Shown here piece after piece: positions 1 through 7,320 of a stretch of DNA of 35,694 nt (the first letter of the stretch is position 1; each line of letters starts with the position of its first letter). The translations under genes and the position numbers were made by a program. Source of the stretch: a virus. The stretch covers positions 1 to 35,694 of the IMG/VR virus record IMGVR_UViG_3300031902_000031; one strand, 5' to 3'. A model generated the notes under the pieces. It was given only the letters and a program-made list of their open reading frames with translations, was not told the origin of the DNA and did not search any database.

Positions 1-109
1 GCTGCGTAATGGTTTCTTTGTAAGTCACATCACCCTGGGAAACAGGGATATAATCAGTAACAAGTGGCGTTACAATTGATGGTAGTGCTGAAATCTTAAT
101 GCCGGCCAT
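1..109 (-). CDS. Tail-fibre/appendage protein, N-terminal fragment running off base 1
   Basis: The reading frame starts at an ATG at 109 behind a good AAGGGG ribosome binding site and stays open to base 1 (36 codons). The N-terminus, MAGIKISALPSIVTPLVTDY, is clearly homologous to the start of the fibre at 2719-3900 (MAGIKISDLP..., with the shared VTYKET). Such N-termini attach fibres to the virion in many phages. The missing C-terminus is most likely the frame at 34959-35694, which enters the other window end on the same strand. One extra base at the junction would give a Leu codon and a continuous protein of about 280 residues. It follows the glycine-rich fibre gene by 10 bases. Confidence 0.85.
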   Translation of the reverse strand, partial: MAGIKISALPSIVTPLVTDYIPVSQGDVTYKETITQ

Positions 110-119
110 ATTATGCCCC

Positions 120-1004
120 TTATGCTGATATGAATTCAGTGATTAAAACAATACCTTGTTGCCCAGCAACGCCAGCAGCATTTGCACCTGACGCATTCAA
201 TCCACCACCCGCACCACTTCCATAGCCATTGCCAGATATTCCTGTTGCGGCAAGATTCATTTCACCACCACCGCCTAACTGAGAGTTTCCGCCCATTGCG
301 GTTGTAACCGGAACAGAACCCGCCGCAGCCGCAGAATATCCCGCAGAACCTTCTTGGCCTGCTATAGAATAAAGCAATGTGCCATTAGTTCCTGATGTTA
401 CCGTTCCGCCTGTTCCCTGCGTTCCAGAAACTTGAGCTGCCGCGCTAGAAGCTTTACCACCACCAGGCCCACCACCACCAGCAGTCCATGCAGAACCACC
501 ATTAATTGTTAATGTGGTATTTCCGCCAGTACCGCCAGCATTATTTCCAGATGCGCCCGCTGTTCCAGCAATACCAACAGAACCAGTAATTGCTGCAAGA
601 TTAGCTGTGCCGCTTACTAATAATTTAATGTAGCCTCCGCCTGCACCAGCACCACCACAAGCTGATTGGCCACCAGCGCCAGTTGTACCACCTGAGCCAC
701 CACCGCCAGCTTGCAGTTCGAAAATAGCGTATTTTGTACCGGTGGTTGGTGTATAAGTAAATGCACCGGTTGCGGTAATGGCCTGCACATTAATCTGCGT
801 AATGGGCGGAGAAGTTGACCAGGTTGGCGCAGCCGATGCGCCAGACAGCAACGCCAAGCCAGCGGTTGCAGTTCCAGATAATATCGCCTGAGTTGTAGCG
901 TTTGTGTAAACAATACCGCCGTTGCTTGCCGTCAATATTGCGCCAGTTCCACCTTGGCTCATTGGCACTGGTATTGTAATTTCGTGTGTAAAACCTTGGG
1001 TCAT
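120..1004 (-). CDS. Glycine-rich tail-fibre / receptor-binding tip protein
   Basis: A 294-residue protein. Residues 1-45 carry a short attachment motif (IPVPMSQGGTGAILTASNGG) shared in weaker form with the next two genes. The segment FTYTPTTGTKYAIFELQAGG opens a C-terminal region of about 190 residues dominated by GGGG/GAGG blocks and ending GIVLITEF. This layout is typical of glycine-rich fibre tips that form polyglycine-type bundles and present variable receptor-binding loops. It is the last complete gene of the minus-strand fibre cassette before the window end. Receptor binding is inferred from the family; the actual ligand cannot be read from sequence. Confidence 0.8.
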   Translation of the reverse strand: MTQGFTHEITIPVPMSQGGTGAILTASNGGIVYTNATTQAILSGTATAGLALLSGASAAPTWSTSPPITQINVQAITATGAFTYTPTTGTKYAIFELQAGGGGSGGTTGAGGQSACGGAGAGGGYIKLLVSGTANLAAITGSVGIAGTAGASGNNAGGTGGNTTLTINGGSAWTAGGGGPGGGKASSAAAQVSGTQGTGGTVTSGTNGTLLYSIAGQEGSAGYSAAAAGSVPVTTAMGGNSQLGGGGEMNLAATGISGNGYGSGAGGGLNASGANAAGVAGQQGIVLITEFISA

Positions 1005-1016
1005 TTTTATATTCCC

Positions 1017-1694
1017 TTATTTTTCGTAACAGAATGACAAATGTAATTCTCGAATAGCATTATTTTGCTGTGCGCCGGTGAATGTTGCTTTGGTATTAAT
1101 GGCAGAAAAATAATTTATTGCCAAAGTTGATGTGCTTGGCGATAACGCAGTCAATAAATAATAAGTAGTATTATTTAGCGCATATCCAACCATTCGATAA
1201 GTGTTAGCAACTTCGGAGCCTCTTGATATGGGCAACGCAACAGTGAATGTTCCCGTTCCAGCTCCAGCCGTTCCGCCGCTAGAATTTATTAGTACAACTT
1301 GCACATAAATAGTATTTCCAATTTGCGTATATCTGCCTGATGTGGTTGTATATGTTGGCACTGTATTTCCAGCACCACCAACTAATGTCACTGTTGGGGT
1401 GTAAGTAGTCCAGCCAGCAGAAGATGCATATAAACAAGTGGCGCCACTAAATAATGGATTGCTGGCAGCAACAGATAGAAGCATTTGTTTGGATACAGTT
1501 GGAGATGTTACGTTAGACGTGGTTGAAGTATTATTAGTTGCAAAAACACTGCGCGCAGTGGGCAAATATGGCGAGGTTGAACCTGATCCGCCTCTTATAA
1601 TAGCGTTAGAGGTGGCAGTGGTAACTCTAGTTCCACCCATTGTCATAGGCAGTGGCAATGGTAATCCTGAATTATTTACAATACCTTGTGCCAT
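1017..1694 (-). CDS. Tail-fibre protein, paralogue A of a tandem pair
   Basis: A 225-residue protein starting at an ATG behind AGGTGAT. It has an N-terminal attachment stretch (SGLPLPLPMTMGGTRVTTAT) and a C-terminal domain beginning GWTTYTPTVTLVGGAGNTVP and ending RELHLSFCYEK. The neighbour at 1702-2385 has the same architecture, and their C-terminal domains align over about 130 residues, with shared stretches YTPTVTLVGGAGNTVPTY and VVLINSS. Between these anchors the loops differ. The C-terminal domain is probably a beta-rich head or tip domain that binds the host surface; this is inferred from position in a fibre cassette, not from a recognised catalytic motif. Confidence 0.75.
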   Translation of the reverse strand: MAQGIVNNSGLPLPLPMTMGGTRVTTATSNAIIRGGSGSTSPYLPTARSVFATNNTSTTSNVTSPTVSKQMLLSVAASNPLFSGATCLYASSAGWTTYTPTVTLVGGAGNTVPTYTTTSGRYTQIGNTIYVQVVLINSSGGTAGAGTGTFTVALPISRGSEVANTYRMVGYALNNTTYYLLTALSPSTSTLAINYFSAINTKATFTGAQQNNAIRELHLSFCYEK

Positions 1695-1701
1695 TAATCA
1701 C

Positions 1702-2385
1702 CTATATTTCATAAAAGAATTGTATATGAATTTCTCTAACATTCGCATGATTCTGATCGGCACCAGTAAAACTAGAAATAGCGCTAATTGTTGAGAAGTA
1801 TGACAATCCAATAGTCGTGGCTGATGCGCCAACAGTGCCAACTAATATATCGTATGTTGTATTATTTAATGAGTAACCAATATTCATTGCGGTGCCAGTC
1901 GCAACCGATGCGTTAGCCGTAACAGGTAGCGCAATATTCATCTGACCAGTTCCAGCTCCAGCAGTTCCTGCGGATGAATTTATTAATACAACCGCAACGT
2001 TTACCACATTCCCCAACTGCGCATATCTGCCTGATGTTGTTGAATAAGTTGGTACAGTATTTCCCGCGCCACCAACCAACGTTACTGTTGGGGTGTAGGT
2101 TGTCCAGCCTAGTGCGGAAGGATAAGGCACAGTTGCCCATGCTGGCGCAGCAGATGCCACTGATAACAACGGATAATTTGCCACCCCAGGCCCAGCCAAG
2201 CAAGATGGAACGCTGCTATTATTAGTAACAAACACACCATTTGCAGCGTTTGCCAGGCCGCTCAACACATCTGTTGAAGACGCATACAATATTTGACCGC
2301 TTGGCAAAGTATTCAAACCAGTGCCACCCTGCGCAACGGAAAGCGGTAATTGCAATCCGTTATTTGTTGTTCCGCCTTGAGCCAT
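1702..2385 (-). CDS. Tail-fibre protein, paralogue B of a tandem pair
   Basis: A 227-residue protein with the classic fibre phrase LPLSVAQGGTGLNTLPSGQI at the N-terminus, then a linker, then the GWTTYTPTVTLVGGAGNTVP C-terminal domain ending REIHIQFFYEI. It overlaps the upstream gene as TGATG, so translation is coupled. It is the closer match to the usual GGTG fibre-repeat consensus; in paralogue A the same motif has decayed to MGGTR. The pair looks like a gene duplication followed by divergence of surface loops, giving two alternative receptor-binding proteins. Confidence 0.75.
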   Translation of the reverse strand: MAQGGTTNNGLQLPLSVAQGGTGLNTLPSGQILYASSTDVLSGLANAANGVFVTNNSSVPSCLAGPGVANYPLLSVASAAPAWATVPYPSALGWTTYTPTVTLVGGAGNTVPTYSTTSGRYAQLGNVVNVAVVLINSSAGTAGAGTGQMNIALPVTANASVATGTAMNIGYSLNNTTYDILVGTVGASATTIGLSYFSTISAISSFTGADQNHANVREIHIQFFYEI

Positions 2386-2717
2386 CAGGAAGTCTCCACG
2401 CCATATATACCAAAACTACAGCTTGCCAATCCGTTATAAACCCTAACCACATCGCCAGCACCAAGAGTAATGCCAAACGTGCAAGCAAATGTATCATTTC
2501 CACCAATCGCAACATCAAAATACATATATTGTGACGTGGCAGAAGCAGCACCACCTGGAGCTATTTGTATGCGAAATGATGTTGGCGTTGCTGATTGATT
2601 GCATACTGTAATTGTACTAATCGTGCATTGCGTTGCAGCAGGCACAGTGTATGCATCTGTTAAGGTTGCAGCACTTGGCTTGGATTGCCCTAAAACTTTT
2701 TGAGTGACAGTTGCCAT
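2385..2717 (-). CDS. Small beta-rich virion protein of the fibre cassette
   Basis: A 110-residue protein starting MATVTQKVLGQSKPSAATLT, followed by alternating hydrophobic strands (CTISTITVCNQSATPTSFRI, YMYFDV, DTFACTFGITLGAGDVVRVY). This pattern recurs in small phage structural proteins encoded near tail fibres and often looks like a jelly-roll or decoration domain. There is no signal peptide or membrane segment. It begins one base after the stop of the longer fibre gene and overlaps the next start. A minor fibre component or head/tail decoration is likely; the precise role is unknown. Confidence 0.7.
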   Translation of the reverse strand: MATVTQKVLGQSKPSAATLTDAYTVPAATQCTISTITVCNQSATPTSFRIQIAPGGAASATSQYMYFDVAIGGNDTFACTFGITLGAGDVVRVYNGLASCSFGIYGVETS

Positions 2718-2718
2718 T

Positions 2719-3900
2719 TTATCCGCCCATTAATAAATACGATAATGATGATAGTCCGCTCGCTGCATTAGCAGCAGAAGTCCAATTTGTTCCATCGCTT
2801 GTTAATATATTTCCAGATGTTCCCGCAGCGGATGGATAGGTTGGAGTCGATGCAATCCAATTTGTTCCATCTGAAATGATTATCTTTCCGCTAGTTGCAC
2901 TAGCATTAGGAAATGCCGGCGTTGATAACACATAGTTTGTGCCATCACTTAACAATACTTTGTTAGCCGTTGCGCCAGCCGAAGTCGGCACAGTGCTAGT
3001 GCTATAAACATTATTAGTGCCATCCGATATTAAGAATTTTCCAGATGTGCCACTTGCAGCAGGATAAGTTGGAACCGACCATGCTAGGCCGGTGGCGTCG
3101 CCAGAGCTAACCTGTAATATCTGCCCGTTAACAGTTCCAACTGCCAGCCTGGCATTAACAGTTGTGAAGGTGTAAATATCACCTTTTGTTGTCAATGGTG
3201 ATGTTGATGCTGGCGCTGATGAAATCCAATTTGTGCCATCAGACGTTAACAGATTTCCATTTGCACCTGATGCAGATGGGTATGTTGCTGTTGACCATGA
3301 TGGAGCTGCATTGCTTCCCGATCTAATAATCTTCCCAGCAGTTGCCGTTGCTGCCAGTAGTTCAAATGAGTCCGCATCACAATAAACAATTCCACCATTA
3401 TCGGCGGTTATGTTTTTATTGGTGCCACCACGAGCTAATGATAGCTGCCCTGACCACCCCATCGTTAATGATGTTGCTTGCAGTAATGCCGTGGCTGGTG
3501 TGCCACCAAGTGTAATCGTGACATTTGTATCATCAACTCGTGTTAATGCTGCTGGCGTCACAGCAGTACTTGCCTGCCATGTTGGTAAAGCCCCAGCGCC
3601 GTTTGATGTTAATATCTGTCCAGCACTGCCAAGACTTGCTAATGATTGGAAGCTACCTGTCGCAGTTGTGCCTGCGGCAATGATTGAATATGGTGTGGTT
3701 GTTGCAATACCTGTACCGCCTTTATCAACGGTTAAAACTCCACTGAAATTCGATGGACCAATAACGATATTGGCCTGGAACAATGTTAAAAGCTGTTGAG
3801 CTGTTTCTTTGTATGTAACCGCACCTTGATCAATGGGAAAAACGTCAGTTAAAGCAGGTGCAGCAACTGCTGGTAAATCTGAAATCTTAATGCCTGCCAT
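2719..3900 (-). CDS. Long tail-fibre protein with SDGTN tandem repeats
   Basis: A 393-residue protein. The frame is open 25 codons further upstream, but the start is placed at MAGIKISDLP because an AAGGAA site lies 7 bases before it and the same N-terminus occurs at base 109. The N-terminal 60 residues resemble a virion-anchoring domain. The middle has three GGTG-type motifs (VDKGGTGIATT, LARGGTNKNIT). The C-terminal 190 residues hold five copies of a unit of about 25 residues with core SDGTN followed by W, Y or N. Repeats of this type form extended trimeric shafts. The last residues (SSLSYLLMGG) lack a tip domain, so it may be a shaft that carries another gene product at its end. Confidence 0.8.
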   Translation of the reverse strand: MAGIKISDLPAVAAPALTDVFPIDQGAVTYKETAQQLLTLFQANIVIGPSNFSGVLTVDKGGTGIATTTPYSIIAAGTTATGSFQSLASLGSAGQILTSNGAGALPTWQASTAVTPAALTRVDDTNVTITLGGTPATALLQATSLTMGWSGQLSLARGGTNKNITADNGGIVYCDADSFELLAATATAGKIIRSGSNAAPSWSTATYPSASGANGNLLTSDGTNWISSAPASTSPLTTKGDIYTFTTVNARLAVGTVNGQILQVSSGDATGLAWSVPTYPAASGTSGKFLISDGTNNVYSTSTVPTSAGATANKVLLSDGTNYVLSTPAFPNASATSGKIIISDGTNWIASTPTYPSAAGTSGNILTSDGTNWTSAANAASGLSSLSYLLMGG

Positions 3901-3910
3901 TTGTCGTTCC

Positions 3911-4054
3911 TTATGCGGCTTGAACCAAAATATTTTCAGATGCTTGCGTGATAATGTCTGTTCCATCTTGCGCAATTAAATGGTGTGTGTGCTGCTCGGC
4001 CTCTGTCTGCCCAGCATAGTTTATGACTACAACTAACCCACCATATGGCTGCAT
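3911..4054 (-). CDS. Small hypothetical protein, 47 aa
   Basis: A short frame from the ATG at 4054 to TAA at 3911, encoding MQPYGGLVVVINYAGQTEAE and ending NILVQAA. An AAAGGGAATT ribosome binding site lies at the right distance, and it fills the gap between two fibre genes; its stop is 10 bases before the next start. The sequence has a short hydrophobic strand (GLVVVINY), then polar residues with two histidines. No family is recognised. Its position suggests a virion or fibre-assembly role. Confidence 0.6.
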   Translation of the reverse strand: MQPYGGLVVVINYAGQTEAEQHTHHLIAQDGTDIITQASENILVQAA

Positions 4055-4066
4055 CGATAATTCCCT

Positions 4067-4093
4067 TTAAAATGGGGAGCTTTTACACTCCCC
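4067..4093 (-). terminator. Hairpin with short T-run between fibre genes
   Basis: On the minus strand GGGGAG pairs perfectly with CTCCCC across an 8-base loop (4093-4088 with 4079-4074), followed by ATTTTAAA. It lies between the stop at 4101 and the start at 4054. The T-run is only four, so partial termination (attenuation) within the fibre operon is more likely than a full stop. Confidence 0.5.
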
Positions 4094-4100
4094 AGATTTG

Positions 4101-5042
4101 TTACGCTGTTAACAATGAATTCCATGTTCCAGCAACCGCACAGAAAAACATAATCGTCTTATTGGCAGCAACGGAAATGGAAGCGTTTGCGGCTAATGCA
4201 TTTATGATTTCACCTGTCTGGGGGAAAACGGCCATGGCATTTGCAGCGGCAGCATTGATAACTGTTACCACTTTGCCAACGGTTGCGGCTGGGAGCTGAA
4301 CGCTATCAGCAGCAGTCGTTACAGTGGTGACACGGTTTAGTTCACGAGTTAACGCTGTACCAGCTTGTGCTCCACCTGCTAAAGCTGTTAATGCATTCAC
4401 AGCCGAGCGAGTGAAATAGCCAGCGGTATTAACGAAATTACCGGCTGATGACGTAATGTTTCCAGATGCCGAGAAAGAAGTGGAAGACAAAACGCCAGTA
4501 ATTGCTAAGTCTTGGCCAAACGTAGATGCACCAGAAGCCGCTTTTAAGTTTCCAGCGGTATCAGCAAATACAGCCAATGCATTAGCAGTTGATGCGCCAC
4601 CAGAGAACGTCACGCCGCCGGCAGATGGGTCGGCATTAAATACAATTGCATCAACACCGATGTTGTTTGGCAGAGGCTCTACCAGGCTGTAGAAGTTACC
4701 AGCGCGAACTGAGCCGGCACCAACTGAAACATACTGACCAGCCTTCATCTGTTCGCGGGCCTGCATGTCACCTGATCTGGTGAGCACAACCGTTGAGCCA
4801 ATGCTGCTAACTACATACACGCCTTGCTCATAGGTGTTGGTCTGTACTTGTAACAGTACGCGATCACCAACAGCGCAAGCAACGCTATCGATTGTTAATG
4901 AAGAAGCAGCAACGGTTAATGTTGCGTTCACGCCATTGTTATTTGGGCCGTTGTAGTAGGTGCCAGCAATATTGGCTACAGACACAAGGCGCACAGGGGT
5001 CAACCATGGTGATAACACTGTTTGGGAGTAGGTCGTCGTCAT
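4101..5042 (-). CDS. Tail appendage / structural protein
   Basis: A 313-residue protein beginning MTTTYSQTVLSPWLTPVRLV behind AAAAAGGAA. Residues 25-130 form an N-terminal beta-rich domain (AGTYYNGPNNNGVNATLTVA, then VACAVGDRVLLQVQTNTYEQ, then VYVVSSIGSTVVLTRSGDMQ) of a kind seen at the N-terminus of phage tail-associated proteins, where it carries a variable C-terminal part. The C-terminal half, from about residue 150, is rich in Ala, Ser and Thr (GGASTANALAVFADTAGNLK). It ends in a strand region with VINAAAANAMAVFPQTGEII and SVAANKTIMFFCAVAGTW, resembling a small C-terminal virion domain. It is co-directional with the fibres on both sides. Confidence 0.7.
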   Translation of the reverse strand: MTTTYSQTVLSPWLTPVRLVSVANIAGTYYNGPNNNGVNATLTVAASSLTIDSVACAVGDRVLLQVQTNTYEQGVYVVSSIGSTVVLTRSGDMQAREQMKAGQYVSVGAGSVRAGNFYSLVEPLPNNIGVDAIVFNADPSAGGVTFSGGASTANALAVFADTAGNLKAASGASTFGQDLAITGVLSSTSFSASGNITSSAGNFVNTAGYFTRSAVNALTALAGGAQAGTALTRELNRVTTVTTAADSVQLPAATVGKVVTVINAAAANAMAVFPQTGEIINALAANASISVAANKTIMFFCAVAGTWNSLLTA

Positions 5043-5092
5043 TTAAAAATTCCTTTTTCAATAAATAGAAATACCATTTTTGCTGAAGTTAG

Positions 5093-5395
5093 CTAACTTC
5101 CCCACACTAAACTGGTTGCGGTCGTTCCAGCGCTGTTTATCTTGATAGAATAAACAGGGTGCCAAACACCAGCAGCCAATCCAACGAGAGTCTGTGAGGT
5201 GCCGTCCCATTTCATATATGAAACGTTACCTGTCACGCCTAAATACAACCAACGTGCAAATTCCACTGAGCCATTCGGCCCGTATAATGTATCAGTCGTA
5301 ACGTTTCCAGTTCTTGCCACGCCTGACATAATTCTTGTTGGGCCCGTATAAGCATTCGGGTCAAGTGCTGGAACTTCAATCAATTGAACGGCCAT
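5093..5395 (-). CDS. Small structural protein, 100 aa
   Basis: Starts MAVQLIEVPALDPNAYTGPT behind AAAGGGA. The rest is predicted as beta strands with conserved-looking aromatic residues (FARWLYLGVTGNVSYMKWDG, GVWHPVYSIKINSAG). Proteins of this size and style lie next to tail genes in podovirus genomes and are usually annotated hypothetical; a decoration or spike-associated role is plausible. Its stop codon lies inside a perfect 16-bp palindrome (5085-5100). Confidence 0.65.
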   Translation of the reverse strand: MAVQLIEVPALDPNAYTGPTRIMSGVARTGNVTTDTLYGPNGSVEFARWLYLGVTGNVSYMKWDGTSQTLVGLAAGVWHPVYSIKINSAGTTATSLVWGS

Positions 5396-5406
5396 ATAAA
5401 ATCCCT

Positions 5407-7269
5407 TTATAGTTTAATAAATATATTCGTGAACAATGTTGGCTGCATGGTGTTATGCGCTTGATTGCCACCCTCATTGCTTATAGTGCCAGTTGAATAT
5501 GCTGGGCTATTAACAATGACATTGTTTCCTGGGCCTACTGGTGCCCCAATAAAGTTTGCTTTTGCTGTTAATGGGTCTGGCAACTCTACACTTGTTAAAA
5601 CGTGCTTTCCTTCGCCAAACGCCGCACCCATTGCCGCCAGTAAAGTTTGTGTACCAGTTCCAGCCGTAGTCAATATGATAAAATTGCCATTTTGCGCATC
5701 ATCGACCGACGCGGATAATTTAAAGGTCGTCCCAGATACATTCAGCACATAATAAGGCGTATTAGCAATTAATGGCGCAGGCAATGCCCCACCATTATTA
5801 CTAATAAATACAGGCGTGCCGGTTGGAATCGTGGCAGTTGATGCTACCGTGAAAACCGCCGTTGGTTGGTCAACATTGGTTATGGCTAGCGACGTGCCAA
5901 AGCCAGCATTTTGACCTGCCATCACACGGCCTAATGCTTTAGGCAATGCGATCGTTTTATTAGCTACAAAGTCAGCCTGCGCAGTGGCGCCACGGCCCGT
6001 ACTAACAGGCGCCCAAACATCTGAAACACTGTCCCACAATGTTTTGTACAACTGGAACGTGTCTTTATTCTTGCGATTGGTAGCAGCTGAACCAACATTG
6101 CCAATGGTCCCATCATTCATTAATACCCAGCCACCAGATGGCGCAGCCGACATCGATGTTTTAATGTCACCTGTTCTTGGCGTTTGAATAATGGAATCGA
6201 TTTCATCATAATTTTGGAAATCTTTGTCACGCTCAACATTCCCAAGGTGCAGCGTTGGCTTGGTAAACCACACATCACACAGCGCGCCCAATGGCATATC
6301 AACCTGGATGTAAAACGCATCGTCATCGGTTTCTAGTCCTGCGTTTCCAATGGATAAACCAGCGGTTGACGGCACAGTAAACACCAGATTGCACTCGTCC
6401 CAACTGGTTGTTAATACAAACTGCCCTAACAGGCTGCGCACCTCAGCTGATGCGCCGGTTCCTGAACCAAAATACTGCCTAGTGTAAATATTCAATGTCA
6501 CAGGGTTGGCCAATACCTTGCCCCACATTGAAAATGTCATCTCTTGGTTGTTCAGGTTTTTAACCTTTTGACAAACTGGGAACTGAAATGATTTATATGA
6601 TTCTGCCGCCCCAACCACGGTGCACTGATAGCGCATATAGTCAGTTGGCGTGACATCGCCAATCAAGGCATTGTCAGCTTGCGCAAATGGCACAAACGAA
6701 ATCTTGTCGGTTGCATTGGTGTTGTTCTTCACAAACCTGGTATCAGGTCCGACTGCGCCATATGTCCCAATGATGGGGTTAACCAAGGCAGGCGTGAAAC
6801 CCTTGTGGTTTCCAGGCGCAATAACCAGGTTGACTGGAAGCGATGTTGGGTACAGCGTCACAGTGTCATCAATATGGTTAATAAATACGCTATTGCCAAT
6901 ATAATTGGTCAATGATTGGTAAACAGTGACAGTGCTTCCGCCTCCTGACCCACCTGGTGGCGCGTAGTCGTCAATAGTCCACAGTAAATTATCGTCTCGG
7001 TCGTAGCATTCCAGATAATAGGTTTCCTCTGGTGTGTCTGCATCAGCCTCCCAATAAAATGGGCCTGCAGTGCCGTTGAGATCGAATATAATAGGATTGG
7101 TATAGACTGGACCCAGTGGACCAGCTGCGCTTGAATAAACAGCTTTTGGCTCAACGTGGTTTAGTGCGCGATAGGTATATAATTTCGCTCCGCCCGCGAG
7201 TGTGCCCTGCTGATTGATTGCCACCCATTTAGGTATGGGTGCCAAATTGTATGTTGGGTCTGATGCCAT
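5407..7269 (-). CDS. Tail fibre with C-terminal collar domain (receptor-binding protein)
   Basis: A 620-residue protein. Residues 1-105 form an N-terminal domain (YNLAPIPKWVAINQQGTLAG, then LECYDRDDNLLWTIDDYAPP) that commonly begins tail fibres. A PGGSGGGS hinge follows near 105-112, then a beta-rich middle resembling a carbohydrate-binding jelly roll (VTLNIYTRQYFGSGTGASAE, LTTSWDECNLVFTVPSTAG). Residues 363-620 match a phage tail collar domain: GDIKTSMSAAPSGGWVLMND near its start, then LPKALGRVMAGQ, and the terminal HNTMQPTLFTN. An extra domain of about 80 residues (465-546) interrupts the collar between GFGTSLA and FGEGKHVLT. The start has a clear AAGGAA site. Confidence 0.85.
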   Translation of the reverse strand: MASDPTYNLAPIPKWVAINQQGTLAGGAKLYTYRALNHVEPKAVYSSAAGPLGPVYTNPIIFDLNGTAGPFYWEADADTPEETYYLECYDRDDNLLWTIDDYAPPGGSGGGSTVTVYQSLTNYIGNSVFINHIDDTVTLYPTSLPVNLVIAPGNHKGFTPALVNPIIGTYGAVGPDTRFVKNNTNATDKISFVPFAQADNALIGDVTPTDYMRYQCTVVGAAESYKSFQFPVCQKVKNLNNQEMTFSMWGKVLANPVTLNIYTRQYFGSGTGASAEVRSLLGQFVLTTSWDECNLVFTVPSTAGLSIGNAGLETDDDAFYIQVDMPLGALCDVWFTKPTLHLGNVERDKDFQNYDEIDSIIQTPRTGDIKTSMSAAPSGGWVLMNDGTIGNVGSAATNRKNKDTFQLYKTLWDSVSDVWAPVSTGRGATAQADFVANKTIALPKALGRVMAGQNAGFGTSLAITNVDQPTAVFTVASTATIPTGTPVFISNNGGALPAPLIANTPYYVLNVSGTTFKLSASVDDAQNGNFIILTTAGTGTQTLLAAMGAAFGEGKHVLTSVELPDPLTAKANFIGAPVGPGNNVIVNSPAYSTGTISNEGGNQAHNTMQPTLFTNIFIKL

Positions 7270-7320
7270 TCGTCACATTCCTTGTGTTGATACATTCTAC
7301 TATATCAGACGGTGTTTTTC

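Noticed and set aside
120-2717. Diversity-generating retroelement acting on the fibre genes
   Set aside because: Variable-looking loops and tandem paralogues suggested it, but no reverse transcriptase, no template repeat and no adenine-mutated pair were found.
4441-4475. Second hammerhead-like CTGATGA followed by GAGAAAG
   Set aside because: No stem II, stem III or stem I pairing can be drawn; it lies inside a fibre gene. Chance match.
5085-5100. Perfect 16-bp palindrome GAAGTTAGCTAACTTC as terminator or binding site
   Set aside because: It overlaps the stop codon, has no loop and no T-run on the minus strand. It may be a weak hairpin, but no function is supported.
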